Source: Isoetes taiwanensis
Lineage: Eukaryota > Streptophyta > Lycopodiopsida > Isoetales > Isoetaceae
Length of the DNA stretch: 64,000 nucleotides
Assembly: GCA_021234155.1 (NCBI GenBank)
Contig: JAJEKV010000006.1
Location: 25,847,756 to 25,911,755 of the forward strand
Reading direction: 5' to 3'
The number at the start of each line of letters is the position of its first letter. Position 1 is the stretch's first letter. The notes under the pieces are model-generated. The model saw nothing but the letters and a program-made list of their open reading frames with translations, did not search any database and had not been told where the DNA came from. The position numbers and the translations under genes were made by a program. This document shows, piece after piece, positions 45,001 to 55,379 of the stretch.

Positions 45001-45869
45001 ATGAAGACCTGCTCTTGCTGCAGGGCCGCTACCTCTAGAAATATGAAGAAGGGCCTCTGGTCTCCTGATGAGGACGATAAACTAAAAAAATTTGTGAGCA
45101 AGCATGGAATCATGAAATGGAGCCAGGTGCCCCTTTTGGCAGGTAATATATTAAACCAGTTACACTCTAACAAAAAATCTGATCTTTAAACTTACATTGG
45201 TTTTTCGTTCAGGATTAGAGCATTGTGGAAAGAGCTGTAGACTCAGATGGCTCAATTACTTAAGGCCTGGCATCAAACGAGGAGAATTCACACCTTTGGA
45301 GCAGAAGCTTGTCTTTCAGCTCCAATCTCTTCATGGTAACAGGTATAATAACAGATTGAAAAATTACATTTCACTTGGAGGTTAAATCATATTATGTAGG
45401 ATGGATTTATGAAGTTGACACATGCATATATTTCTTGCAGATGGTCCTGGATTGCTCAGTGGATTCCAGGCCGCACGGACAATGAAATCAAGAATTTCTG
45501 GAATGTGGTACATAAATCTAGAAATTCCAAAGTAAATCTACTGAATATGGGTTATGTTTCCGGCTATAAATCTAGAAAGGCGACGGATGCGGGTCATGTT
45601 TCCATTTCTGATTCAGCGCTTCCTATAGAATTGGAACTTGTGACTCGAACTTGGAAGTTGAAGCTAAATCTGAGGAGCCCCTTCATATGGACAGTGAAAT
45701 GTCAGCAATTTTCAAATCTAGTTTTAGCCCTTCCATTGACTCAGACATGAACAACACTTGTGGCCTTATTTCTGAATCTTTTTATGGTGCCATGGATCAG
45801 GAATTCATGGACTGGAACCATCTTCTGGAACCAGATTCCAATTCCTTACCTTGGAATGCCTTAGACTAG
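45001..45869 (+). CDS. R2R3-MYB transcription factor (copy B)
   Basis: Three exons: 45001-45142 (142 nt), 45213-45342 (130 nt, the canonical R2R3-MYB exon 2) and 45441 to the end. Introns are short with GT/AG borders. R2 has [11 protein letters not shown]...[10 protein letters not shown]...[17 protein letters not shown]3 has [24 protein letters not shown] split over the exon junction, then [17 protein letters not shown]. By family knowledge it is a nuclear DNA-binding regulator. The usual R3 acidic pair is partly replaced (PLEQKL). In exon 3 the frame from R3 runs to a stop at 45,750. A more MYB-like acidic C-terminus ([20 protein letters not shown], stop at 45,869) is in the next frame, so a 1-nt shift near 45,610-45,650 is likely. 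The upstream region is shared with truncated copy A. Confidence 0.85.
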
Positions 45870-46235
45870 ATTTTGACCCCGCGACAGTAATCGTTCTGTA
45901 ATTAATGTGAGCATTATGTAATAATTCTAAAGTGTCGTTGATGCTAAAATGGAGAAATCTTTTAACAGCACCCACAATACATATATCGGAATTTTCTCGG
46001 AATTATAATCAGGCCGTTCTATGCCAAGTATGGTGAACACCCAACTAAGGCTTTTGGAGAGTCTTAAATATCATACACGTTCATTTTCAAACCATGGACA
46101 TATCAGTAACGCTCAAATTATCTCCCCATCCAAGATATAGAAACCCATCCGGCTTTCAACATTGAAACCTTTCCAAATTTCCCTCCACTGAAAATAAAAT
46201 ATTTTTGGATAGACGTCTAAAATTTATTAGGGGTA
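45870..46235. other. Putative MYB 3' flank, no gene seen
   Basis: A/T-rich sequence with an ATGTAATAATTCT phrase near 45,915 that could serve as a polyadenylation region for the MYB gene. Confidence 0.35.
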
Positions 46236-46239
46236 TTCA

Positions 46240-46735
46240 ATGGATGCGGCTATTTCTGTGGAAGAGCTCTTTTTGGAAGAAAATTCCTGTTATTGTTCTT
46301 CATCCGGGGTTTTTAGGGTTGGATTGCCGGAGTAATCTTGTTTTGCTCCATCCCAAATGGATGGCGTCTAAGATCTACTTCGGCTCTTGCTCCGGGCTGC
46401 TTCAAAACCATCGAATTCAGCTGTTCTGCTTCAAAAATTCAAAGAATACTTGTCCACTATGATCCCATTTAGAATGATCACGAATAGGTACAACAAAAAA
46501 CATATTTTTTTTTCCATTTGATCCATTAATGATTCTTTTCGTTCACAGGCCCTCCTTAGCTTTGGACAAATTTTGTGAAAAAAATCCCTTGATAACGCCC
46601 TTCGGAATGCAGAGTCTTTGCAGCATCAAGAGGTTTTTATCACAAGAGAAGACGCATATCAACTTCTTCGTGCATGTGAAAAGCAAAAGGATGCAAGCTG
46701 TGCGAGTGGATCATCTTATAGTTTTCTCTTAATAC
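46240..46735 (+). pseudogene. Possible PPR-protein N-terminal remnant
   Basis: A first segment (MDAAISVEELFLEENSCYC..., 46,241 onward) ends in a stop. After an intron-like T-rich stretch with an AG at 46,549-46,550, the frame DNALRNAESLQHQEVFITR and EDAYQLLRACEKQKDASC appears (46,590-46,700). A(Y)xxLLRACxKxK is the phrase that begins many land-plant pentatricopeptide-repeat proteins, but no further repeats follow. Weak support. Confidence 0.25.
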
Positions 46736-46739
46736 AAGT

Positions 46740-49700
46740 TTTTCTTATATGTTTCTCTTAGTTTTCTGGATTTTCTGGTGGACTATGATGCCCTCTTTTC
46801 TGATTCATTCGTCTACTTTTGACTGTTATCTACTTTTGGTTTTTCTTAGGTCTCGATGGCTGGCGCTGACAGAGATATGATTTAGCCCCTTATGCATTTC
46901 CTTATGCGAGCCCAACTGATTGTTTATAGCCATGGTGAGGTTCTTCTGGTCTCGCATACCAATACGGCTCAAGCTTGGGCGCATGAGGCCTCAGATAAGT
47001 GTAAGAGTTTTTATTGTTGTCTTTGCAACTCCCGCAACTGCGGAAATTTCTTTCATCGATTTCTTATTCTTTGATCGCAGAGGAACCATATGAATTGCAG
47101 CTGCAGAAATCGAAATGGGGCATTTTTTGCAGTACCATCACCATGGGCAGGTTGGAAAATTTCTTTCTTTGATTAAATTTGCTGCTTGAAGTTCAATGAT
47201 GATGGTGGTTATGGCAGAGAACCGTGATGTTCTTGATGTGGCAAATTTCTGATTATGGACTGCCAGAGGACAAATTCCTGTTTGCATGTTTCAATCAGCT
47301 TATGCAAGATGCATCCTGAGATATTTAATACAAGGTATGTGTTTCTGTTGCTCCCATGGAAGGTACTGCTATTTTTCAAGTCTTGTATTCAAGCCTTAGG
47401 GATGCTTTTGTTGCATTTGCATTCTCTTTTACGACAAAATGACAGGCAAATGCATAGACAGCGTATATGCTATGCTGTTCATCATCTATTTCCTTCATAT
47501 GTTTATTGCCAAATTCCCTGATGTTCTTACTTCCTGTGACAACGTTCTACACGTTCTAACAAAGGTAGATAAACTTGCAGATAGACAAAGGCATATTATT
47601 ATTTGCTACCTGATTGGCATATAAGGGTCAGTGTTTTTGCATAGTTCTGCAATCCTTTCCAGGCAGCCTGCAAAATATGTGCAATACAGGCGAGATTTTG
47701 ACTTTTAAAATAAATTCATCCTTACATGGAGCTGCCCGAACAAGGTAGAGACATCAGTATGGATCCATTTTGTACCATCTTATGAGGTAATCATGGTTGT
47801 TCAATGGCTATCATTTGTAGTTCATCTCATGATGCTCGTGGGTTTATTCAATATCTTGGCTTGCCAAAGACCACAAATACATGTATAGCGCGTAATGAGA
47901 AGGTACATGGTAACATCTGCACTGTGCAGGATGTTAGTCTGCCTACTACATTTGTTTTTGCTTACAAGCTCGTATTTTCTTATTCGAGTTATCCATATTA
48001 AAGGCAATACATTGCATTCGGAGTTTAAACATCAATGGTTCTACCTTATTATCCTTTTGCTTCGTATATTTTGGAAGGCAATTTTTTGCTTTTTTTAATT
48101 CTTTTGCATGGTGAGAATCATTGTGGAAAAGAATAAAAGAAAAAAACATCATGGAGACCATCAAATGTTTATTTGGAATTTGTAAGCATAACAGATGCCA
48201 GCATGCCTTTGAGAAAATTCTTGCCAAGCATTATGTTATCATTTTAAGGTCCTGTACAATAGCAGTTGCATTGGGACAAGAGAAATGAATCCACACTAGT
48301 GCATCAATAAGGTCACGTAAGCAAAACCACTATGAATTATTAGCTAGCTATTATGGTCATGTCTTTATGCAACTTTTCTTTGTTGATATTAGTTACAATG
48401 AGAGCTAAGATAAACCACAATGAATGTCGCGTTGGAAAGCCATAGGCATAAACTGAATCATGCAATTTTATCATGTTATTGTGGAGAAAAGTATGTATAA
48501 ACCAAGTAAATAAACTATCATGAGAAAGGATCATAATTAGCATATATAAGCTATACCCTGCACCTTTAACAACTTAAATGTGTTTGATCTACAAGCCTCA
48601 ATCTAAAGGCCACAAAGATATGTGAAACTTAAAATTATCTTTTGTTGCAGGATCCTTATAAACTGCCCTAACCCGTGTGTTAATCACAAGTAAAAAAAAA
48701 AAAACTTCGTAATGTTCTGGCAGTCATGCATCTAAGAAGCCAGATGCATGGCACCAGCATGCCACCAAGTTGGCCATTCCTTTAAACTTTAAAAGTTGGA
48801 TACCAAAGTGGCTTCTTGGGGAACATGAACAAGTGGGTCAACTCTCAACCTCCATCAGGACTATGCTACCATACATATCGAACTTGTCATAGTGATAATG
48901 GATCTTTGGTCCCTCCAGACGTGCTTTTGGATCTTACTATCAATGTATCTATCTCTAGACGAATCCCATATTGTCCTATTCGGGACACATCTCTCCCGTG
49001 AGGTCTTTATACATGTTCATGAGTTGTCTATATGAAGAATGTGTGAGTTGTCTATATGAGAATATACTTTCTTCGAGTAAAGTGTCTTTGAGAAGTTGTT
49101 GATTTGATGTATATAAAGAATTTAATATTTTTTTTGAAGCAACAGTACTTATCATCTTCAATCTTGTTGCATATTTTGCATATTCTTCTCATTAACAACC
49201 TTATCATCTTTATAGGGATCGACAACTATATGCTTTTGTCCCCTACCTAATTCATAGTTCTTGTAACAAGAAGGGAAAAGTCCCCTTGATGGTAAACTCT
49301 TACTTAATACTATTCCTTGTGTTCATATGTAACATGAAAGCAAAGTGCATAAGGAATTACGCTGGCAAATGCTTTTTTCAAGATTTTGATTGAAAGAAAA
49401 AGTTTTAGTAAAGAAAGTCAATTTTTTGGCACTCTATTGGAGCCAAGTGGCAAAATGTAAACCCTAACACATGAAATTACAACCTAGGCCAATTTTGGCT
49501 CCACCAAACCGATTTCACTTAGCGTTCACAACTCAAATTTGAAGATCGTCTTGGGCAAAGATGGCTTGCGATGCACCCAAACAACACTTGTGCATCGGAG
49601 GAGGAGCATCTACTCCAAAATGCCGAAGTGATAAAAAGACCTCGGGACCGGAGACAGTTCTTCAGGCGGGGTATTTTGAGTAGATTCATAGGCGCCTCAT

Positions 49701-49850
49701 CCGAAGTTAAACATCTAGATAAGTTAGTATGTTGTACTTCTAATAGAGCCATTCTAGAATCCATAGATCTGATTACGAACTCTAATTGTGAGTTAGATGC
49801 ATATGATTAAGAATAGTTGTTATTCGTGTGTTATTTATTATTTTATATTG
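46740..49850. other. No supported gene
   Basis: Three kilobases of A/T-rich sequence with only short chance frames on both strands. No terminal repeat, hairpin or domain was recognised. The 47.2-47.6 kb part contains several GT/AG-like borders but no family match. Confidence 0.4.
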
Positions 49851-49854
49851 ATAT

Positions 49855-50290
49855 ATGATGTTGGTTGATCTCATGCTTGCACCTCTTGTGTATTGGGAAG
49901 AAGGGTGGAAACCTAGTATCCATTACTTAGATGACGCTCCTAGTTTAGACCCATTAGTTCCCATTATATGCGGCTTGTGCATAGATGTGATGCCCCATGA
50001 TGATATACGATATAAATACATATATTATACTACCATAGATAAGTTGTCTAAACAGGTTCATTTTCTTCTGTGTAAGTCAAATATGACTGCACCACAAGCA
50101 AGCACGATTTTCTTGAAGGAGATATTTAGGATTTATGGAATGCCAAATGCAATCATAACGGATAGGGATCCATTATTTTGCAGTCGGTTTTGGTCGAGAC
50201 TCATGAAAAATCTAGGCATGAGTTTAAAGTTCTCCGCAGCCTATCACCCTCAGATGGATGGCCAGACTGAGGTAGATGTCGTCATACCAT
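49855..50290 (+). pseudogene. Ty3-type integrase core fragment
   Basis: The frame reads TTIDKLSKQVHFLL (first catalytic Asp), FRIYGMPNAIITDRDPLFCS (second Asp), FWSRLMKNLGMSLKFSAAYH and PQMDGQTEV (Glu), i.e. all three DDE residues of a Ty3/gypsy integrase. It is preceded by unrelated sequence and followed after about 5 codons by a different reading, so only the core domain survives. Confidence 0.85.
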
Positions 50291-51570
50291 GCCATAAAGT
50301 GTTATACCTTGGGATACAACCCTTGGAGACCATTATATCATACATGTCCATCTAGATATATGAATATTACCCATGTTTCCACGTGGCAACACCCTAGTGA
50401 GCCCTATGGCCCATTAGATCCTAGCCCTAAAAGCATGGTCCGAAAAAGGGCGGGCCCTCTAAAATTTTCCTTTTAGGATCCTAGCCTTGGGGTATGCATT
50501 TGGACCAGCTTGTCATATTCCACCTTATCGCAGCCATCAAGCTTGAATCTTGAGCTCCCTTCTCAAGATTCGACTATGACGGACAACATGGATGCCTTCC
50601 ATGTGTAGAAACCAGGAGAAGGGTCCGATAAGTGTTGATTATGATAGCCAATGCATGCTTCTCGATAGATAGTAGGCCAGATTTGTATCTGTTCTTGGCC
50701 CTAAACGACCTCTAGAGCCCAAGAACCCTAATGATATCCAATCTAAAACAACCCCTAATCATGTAGGATTAGAGCAGATGGGTTAGATTTACATTTGTAT
50801 ATTTGGATTCATTATGACGATGTGGTTACACTGTGCGCCCCTCTTGTGTATTGGGAAGGGGGTCAGAGAGCCACAACCTTCTTAGTTGATGATCCTATAT
50901 TAACCTCATTAATTTCCAATGCGACCTATGCATAAGAGCCCCCCTAGCTATGGGTGGCAAGAATAGACTGGCTTATAAGGAAGGCTTCTCCAGTTACAAT
51001 TGACTCCCTTACATGTAGAGTCTACTGGGGGGACGATGTGAGCTATGCCTAATACTTTACCGCCGCGTGTAGGTAAGGTATGGGCTTGACACCTCGTATG
51101 TGGTGCATTGCCTCAGGGGTGTTCAAGTCATGTACGAGCAGTATTGTTGTTAGGTATGTCTAGTACAGTACGGGTAACACATTCACCAATGCTAGGTGGT
51201 GGCCATCCAGTATTGGAGTTCATGCAATAGGGCACTATATATAGAGATCTTTGAGGATGACAAAACGATTCTGCTCCAACACCAGTTATGAGCTTCTCTT
51301 GTCCTTAGCTCTTGCTTCTTGCTCCTGCTTTAGTCTTGCCCATGTCTTCGTGTTCTTGCTTTTGACCTTGTGAATGGTCTCGAGCCTTCTTGCTAATATG
51401 TTCTTGATTTGCTCTTCAGGCCATTGTACATATAATTCACGTATAGTACATCGATTCTAGTTTACATTCCTATTTCTCTTACACATTCTTATATCTAGCT
51501 CGTAGGCTCGTGACAGTTTGAAGCGGAATCCTTTATTCGGTTTGAGCCAGCCCGAGAATTATTTTCCATC
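50291..51570 (+). other. Possible LTR/leader of a Ty3-type element
   Basis: A phrase around CCTCTTGTGTATTGGGAAG(A/G)(A/G)GG...TAGA/TTGATGA occurs at about 49,885-49,990 and again at 50,855-50,945. A TATA-like CTATATATAGAG lies at 51,234-51,245, followed by pyrimidine-rich sequence and then a leader before the next ORF. This is LTR-like, but I could not pair two LTRs or find a convincing primer-binding site. Confidence 0.3.
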
Positions 51571-51930
51571 ATGGAAATACAATTGGCGAATATTATGCAA
51601 GAGGTAGAGAAGATTGTAGCATCGTTCTATCAGCACTATTCCGAGTTGAAGAGGAATGTTGAGCAACTTGATAATGAGCAGAGAGAAGTGCATTTGGATG
51701 GTCATCTAGAAGTTTTACATCGAATTCAAAATTCTATTTTAGCTCTTGACTTGCTTCTAGTTTTGGTTTCAATTCCATCCCAAGTTTTTGCTGCTTCCAC
51801 TGCTAATCCTAATTCTGCTTTTATTCATCATCCGCCTCGTGCTCTTGTTCTTGCACCTATCCTAGCTCTAAATTCAACCTCAAGCTTTGATTCTACCTTT
51901 AGTATGCCTTTGTTTCTGATGCTCTTCTAG
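51571..51930 (+). CDS. Short ORF, possible retroelement leader or gag start
   Basis: The 119-codon frame begins MEIQLANIMQEVEKIVASFY followed by an amphipathic, charged helix (QLDNEQREVHLDGHLEVLHR). It then changes abruptly to Ser/Pro/Leu-rich low-complexity sequence, probably a frameshift. Position after an LTR-like stretch suggests a gag-type leader. No domain was recognised. Confidence 0.3.
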   Translation: MEIQLANIMQEVEKIVASFYQHYSELKRNVEQLDNEQREVHLDGHLEVLHRIQNSILALDLLLVLVSIPSQVFAASTANPNSAFIHHPPRALVLAPILALNSTSSFDSTFSMPLFLMLF

Positions 51931-52217
51931 TTTACATCCCCGCTTTGATATAGTTCTTTGTCCTAATCCTGAGTGTGCACTTGCTTCTATGCATACTTCT
52001 GTTCCAGTTCTTGAGTATACTCATGCCTCTGATCCTCCACATGATCTAGATCCCGCTCCCATGCTAGATCCTACAATTTGAGTTCCAATATCAATCTCCA
52101 GTTATGTTTCAGATCTTACCCTTGCGTTAGACCTTGCCCCATATCTAGATTGCATTTCAGACAAAGATCTTGATATTGGTTCAACTCCTCATCTACATGT
52201 TAGCTTTCCTTGTACGT

Positions 52218-52343
52218 ATGCCAATTTTTGGGTGCTTGATCCTGGGGGTAAGAATTTTATGCCTCATTGGAGGGGAAGCCATGCCAATTTTTGGGTGTTC
52301 GATCCAGGGGGTAAGAATTTTATGCCTCACATCATCATTGGAG
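52218..52343 (+). repeat. 63-bp in-frame tandem duplication
   Basis: Two copies start at 52,218 and 52,281. Each encodes ANFWV(L/F)DPGGKNFMPH; in another frame each reads CQFLG...EFYAS. A period of exactly 21 codons keeps all frames. Confidence 0.8.
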
Positions 52344-52470
52344 TGGAAGTCATCATCATTTGTATAAATATAAATATCCATGTATTTTTCATAGATTTTA
52401 TCAAATGTTTATTCTTCTTAAGATTTAGATTGATACAACGTTTATGATATTTAGAAAGCATTTAATTGAA

Positions 52471-52790
52471 GGGTGCCTGAACCCAATACATCTAATCCTC
52501 TCCATTTGGAATGGAGTCAGCCAGTACCTTATTCATGCAACCCTTCAAATCATTTGTAATCTATGAAAATTGAAACTTCTATTCTAGGGTGCCCCGAACG
52601 CGATATATCTAGTTTTCTCCATTTGGGATGGAGTCACCAAATTACCTTATTCACGCAACCCTTCAAATCATTTGTAATCTATGAAGATTGAAACTTCTAT
52701 TCTAGGGTGCATAAACCCGATACATCTTGTCCTCTCCATTTGGGATGGAGCCGCTGCACCTTGATCATGCATCCCTCAAGTTTTTAACAT
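52471..52790. repeat. Three tandem copies of a 116-118-bp repeat
   Basis: Units start at 52,471, 52,587 and 52,705 with GGGTGC and share CTCTCCATTTGG(A/G)ATGGAG and CAAATCATTTGTAATCTATG. The third copy is shortened. Confidence 0.88.
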
Positions 52791-52959
52791 ACTTTGAAGA
52801 TCTAATCTATTAGCATTTGGAGGCGTTTAACTCCAAAACCACAAAGATTAACAAATAGCAAAGATCCTACTTTATGAAGATAGACAAAACCCACGAGCCC
52901 AAAAACTCCGAAGGGAATGGGACAAAATAACAATGGAATGGAAAAATGAACCGAAGCGT

Positions 52960-54279
52960 TCCCGCCATATAATTGACGCCGTTCATCGACGCTCGACGTT
53001 GTTCAACGGCGACAAAGCCGATATGGCTTGACACCCGAGGCATGCCACGCCACTCGAGGGCATCGGATGCCCCGCGGATGCCCATAACGCCGTTAAACAA
53101 CGCCGGCCGTCGTTGAACGACATACTGTGCTTGTTTAATTTGTAGAAACTTGCTAGTTGGTTTTATATCTATAAGAAGTTGTACGTAACAATTCTAGCAC
53201 GTTCCCCATAAAAAACATAGGATAAACAAGATACATAAACAAAACAATACAAAATACATAAACAAACTTATTGTTTCCATTAATAAAAAAGCTTATACAT
53301 CATTTATGTCCATCCTGAGGATGTGACAACTACCAGCAACCACTTGCATCATTATCTGCACCATGATGCTGGTTTTGTCTTGCATTGGCTCGATGAGTTA
53401 TGCTACCAGTCGTTCTCCGCAGAACGCCGGATGTTAGTGAAATGAGAAGCTCCCTTTCATTCATCTTTGCCATGAGGGTGAAGGGAGGGTTCTCAGCTGA
53501 AAGCATTTGATCACTGGAGGCGGGAGAAACAGGGGGATTGCTGGAGGTGGCCTTGGAGGAGGAGGAGGAGAAGGAGGATTACTATTACACCTAATATATC
53601 AACGCTAATGTGGTCTTCAAATTGCCGCACTATTATAGCAAGACGAAGTAGGGCAAGAACACTCAAAAGGAAAGAATAACACGAGCTACTGAGGGATTAA
53701 CTTATAAAGTGGTATTAGGGTTAGGGTTAGGGTTAGGGTTCATATTTGGCAGAAAAAATTTTGTATTCATCAGACACGTCATTCAACAAGGTTTAGATCA
53801 GACACGTCTTTAAACGACGTTTCTTGTTACGTGCCATGACACCTGGCCCGCCAGCCTGGCGAGCCAGTAAGCCACGTGGGCAACCAGGGCACGTCAGATG
53901 TCATTAAACGACGTAAAGCGGACGTGGCATGACACGCAGGCCTGCCAGTGTGGCAATAGCAGCAGGCCACGCAAGCAGTCGCGACACGTGTCATGACACG
54001 TGGCCTGCCAGCTTGGCGAGCCATGACGTCCCGCGGGCACCCAGGGCACGTCAGATCAAATGGACGTCGTTTAACGATGTCTTACTGACGTGGCATGACA
54101 TGCAGGCCTGCTAGCTTGGCAACAGCAGCAGGCCACGCAAGCAGTTGCGACACGTCAGCTCTGCATGACGTCGTTTAACGAAGTTGACGTCGTTGAAAGA
54201 CGTTGACGTCGTTTAAAGACGTAGTAACGTCGTTGATCAATGTTTGGACGTCGTTCAAGGTCGATGATCCCTTATAGTG
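52960..54279. mobile_element. CACTA-like element with palindromic subterminal repeats (right end)
   Basis: The right end reads, on the minus strand, CACTATAAGGGATCATCGACC-like sequence from 54,279 leftwards, a CACTA-type terminus. Inside it lie many GACGTCGTT(T/G)AACGACG-type palindromes (54,055-54,260; others at 53,090-53,125 and 53,795-53,925), as CACTA elements carry subterminal repeats. A block of about 160 bp with GACGTGGCATGACA(C/T)GCAGG is duplicated (53,922-53,990 and 54,085-54,155). The left CACTA end was not found and no transposase is present. Confidence 0.45.
53715..53740 (+). repeat. (TTAGGG)4 interstitial telomere-like tract
   Basis: Four perfect TTAGGG units plus TT. Most land plants use TTTAGGG, so the 6-nt form is notable but very short. 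Confidence 0.9.
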
Positions 54280-55376
54280 AGTTAGGCATTCTTTTGTGCC
54301 ACGAAGTAGTGTTGGTGGCCCATAGGTAGAACACATACATTATCCTTGTATTTTCCTACCAGTTAAGCAATTGTATATTGCAGCAGAGACATTACATGAA
54401 GGCATTGAACTGATATACGGATTTTATGGTTAGGTATTATAATTCTGTATCAAATCCAGGATTGGCAGGGATGGTAGTCTTCCTGCAACAAGCATACGAA
54501 CTCTAGAAACCGCAAATATTGATGCAACTACAATATTGTAGAAGCTGTAAGGTGTCAGTTCAATGATATCTGCACTTTCAAGTGGTGGATGATCAATCTT
54601 AAAAGCTTAGCTATTTTTCTTGGTTTTTCATGTGGAGCCAGGTAATATATAAGGGAACTTTCTAGTTGGATGCATTGTAATGTAATCTCTACCAATCCAT
54701 GGAATATCATATGCATATGGTTTGATTTGGATAAAGAAGCTTTACATAATATCTTAGAGAAACTTAGAACTTAGAGGCAATTTGTAATGGGAATCCTTCA
54801 CATGGACTTATTTTAACACTAAGGGAACTTTCTAGTTGGATGCATGTAATCTCTACCGATCCATGGAATATCATATGCATTGGGATAAAGAGGGCGGGTA
54901 AAAGGTTTGTATTATTTAGTGACCAAAAGATAAAGAGGCTTTACTCAATATAATATCTTTTTATATAAATTGGTCTTAGAACTTTATCTTAGAATATTAC
55001 CATGTCCTTGATTTTTATTTTGGGAAAAAAATGAGAAAGTCCTTCAAGTATGGACTTATTTTAACACAAAAGTGGTAACCCTAACATGCTTTTACCTGGT
55101 TTTACATAAATCTATCTTGGCAATTTGATGTCCTTCACATGGACTTATTTTAACACAAACAAATGGTAAAATGGTAATTATGTTGCTTCGAATGGTATTA
55201 TGTTGCTTCCACGATTCTTACAAAGATAGTTATAGTATCCGCGCCTTGAAGAGGTACTACTCCTAGAATCTTTTGGCTAGTTGTCTTCGAAAAGCCAAAT
55301 TTCACGGGGAACATCACTAATGAGCAAAAGGGAACAATACCCCAACAACTCTATGATCCTCAAGGGACACGAGCAC
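54280..55376. other. No supported gene; local duplications
   Basis: GGGAACTTTCTAGTTGGATGCA...ATCCATGGAATATCATATGCAT occurs at about 54,653-54,715 and 54,822-54,880. TTCACATGGACTTATTTTAACAC-type phrases recur near 54,797, 55,045 and 55,134. A/T-rich otherwise. Confidence 0.5.
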
Positions 55377-55379
55377 TCA

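Noticed and set aside
53715-53740. Chromosome end or telomere junction
   Set aside because: There are only four units with ordinary sequence on both sides.
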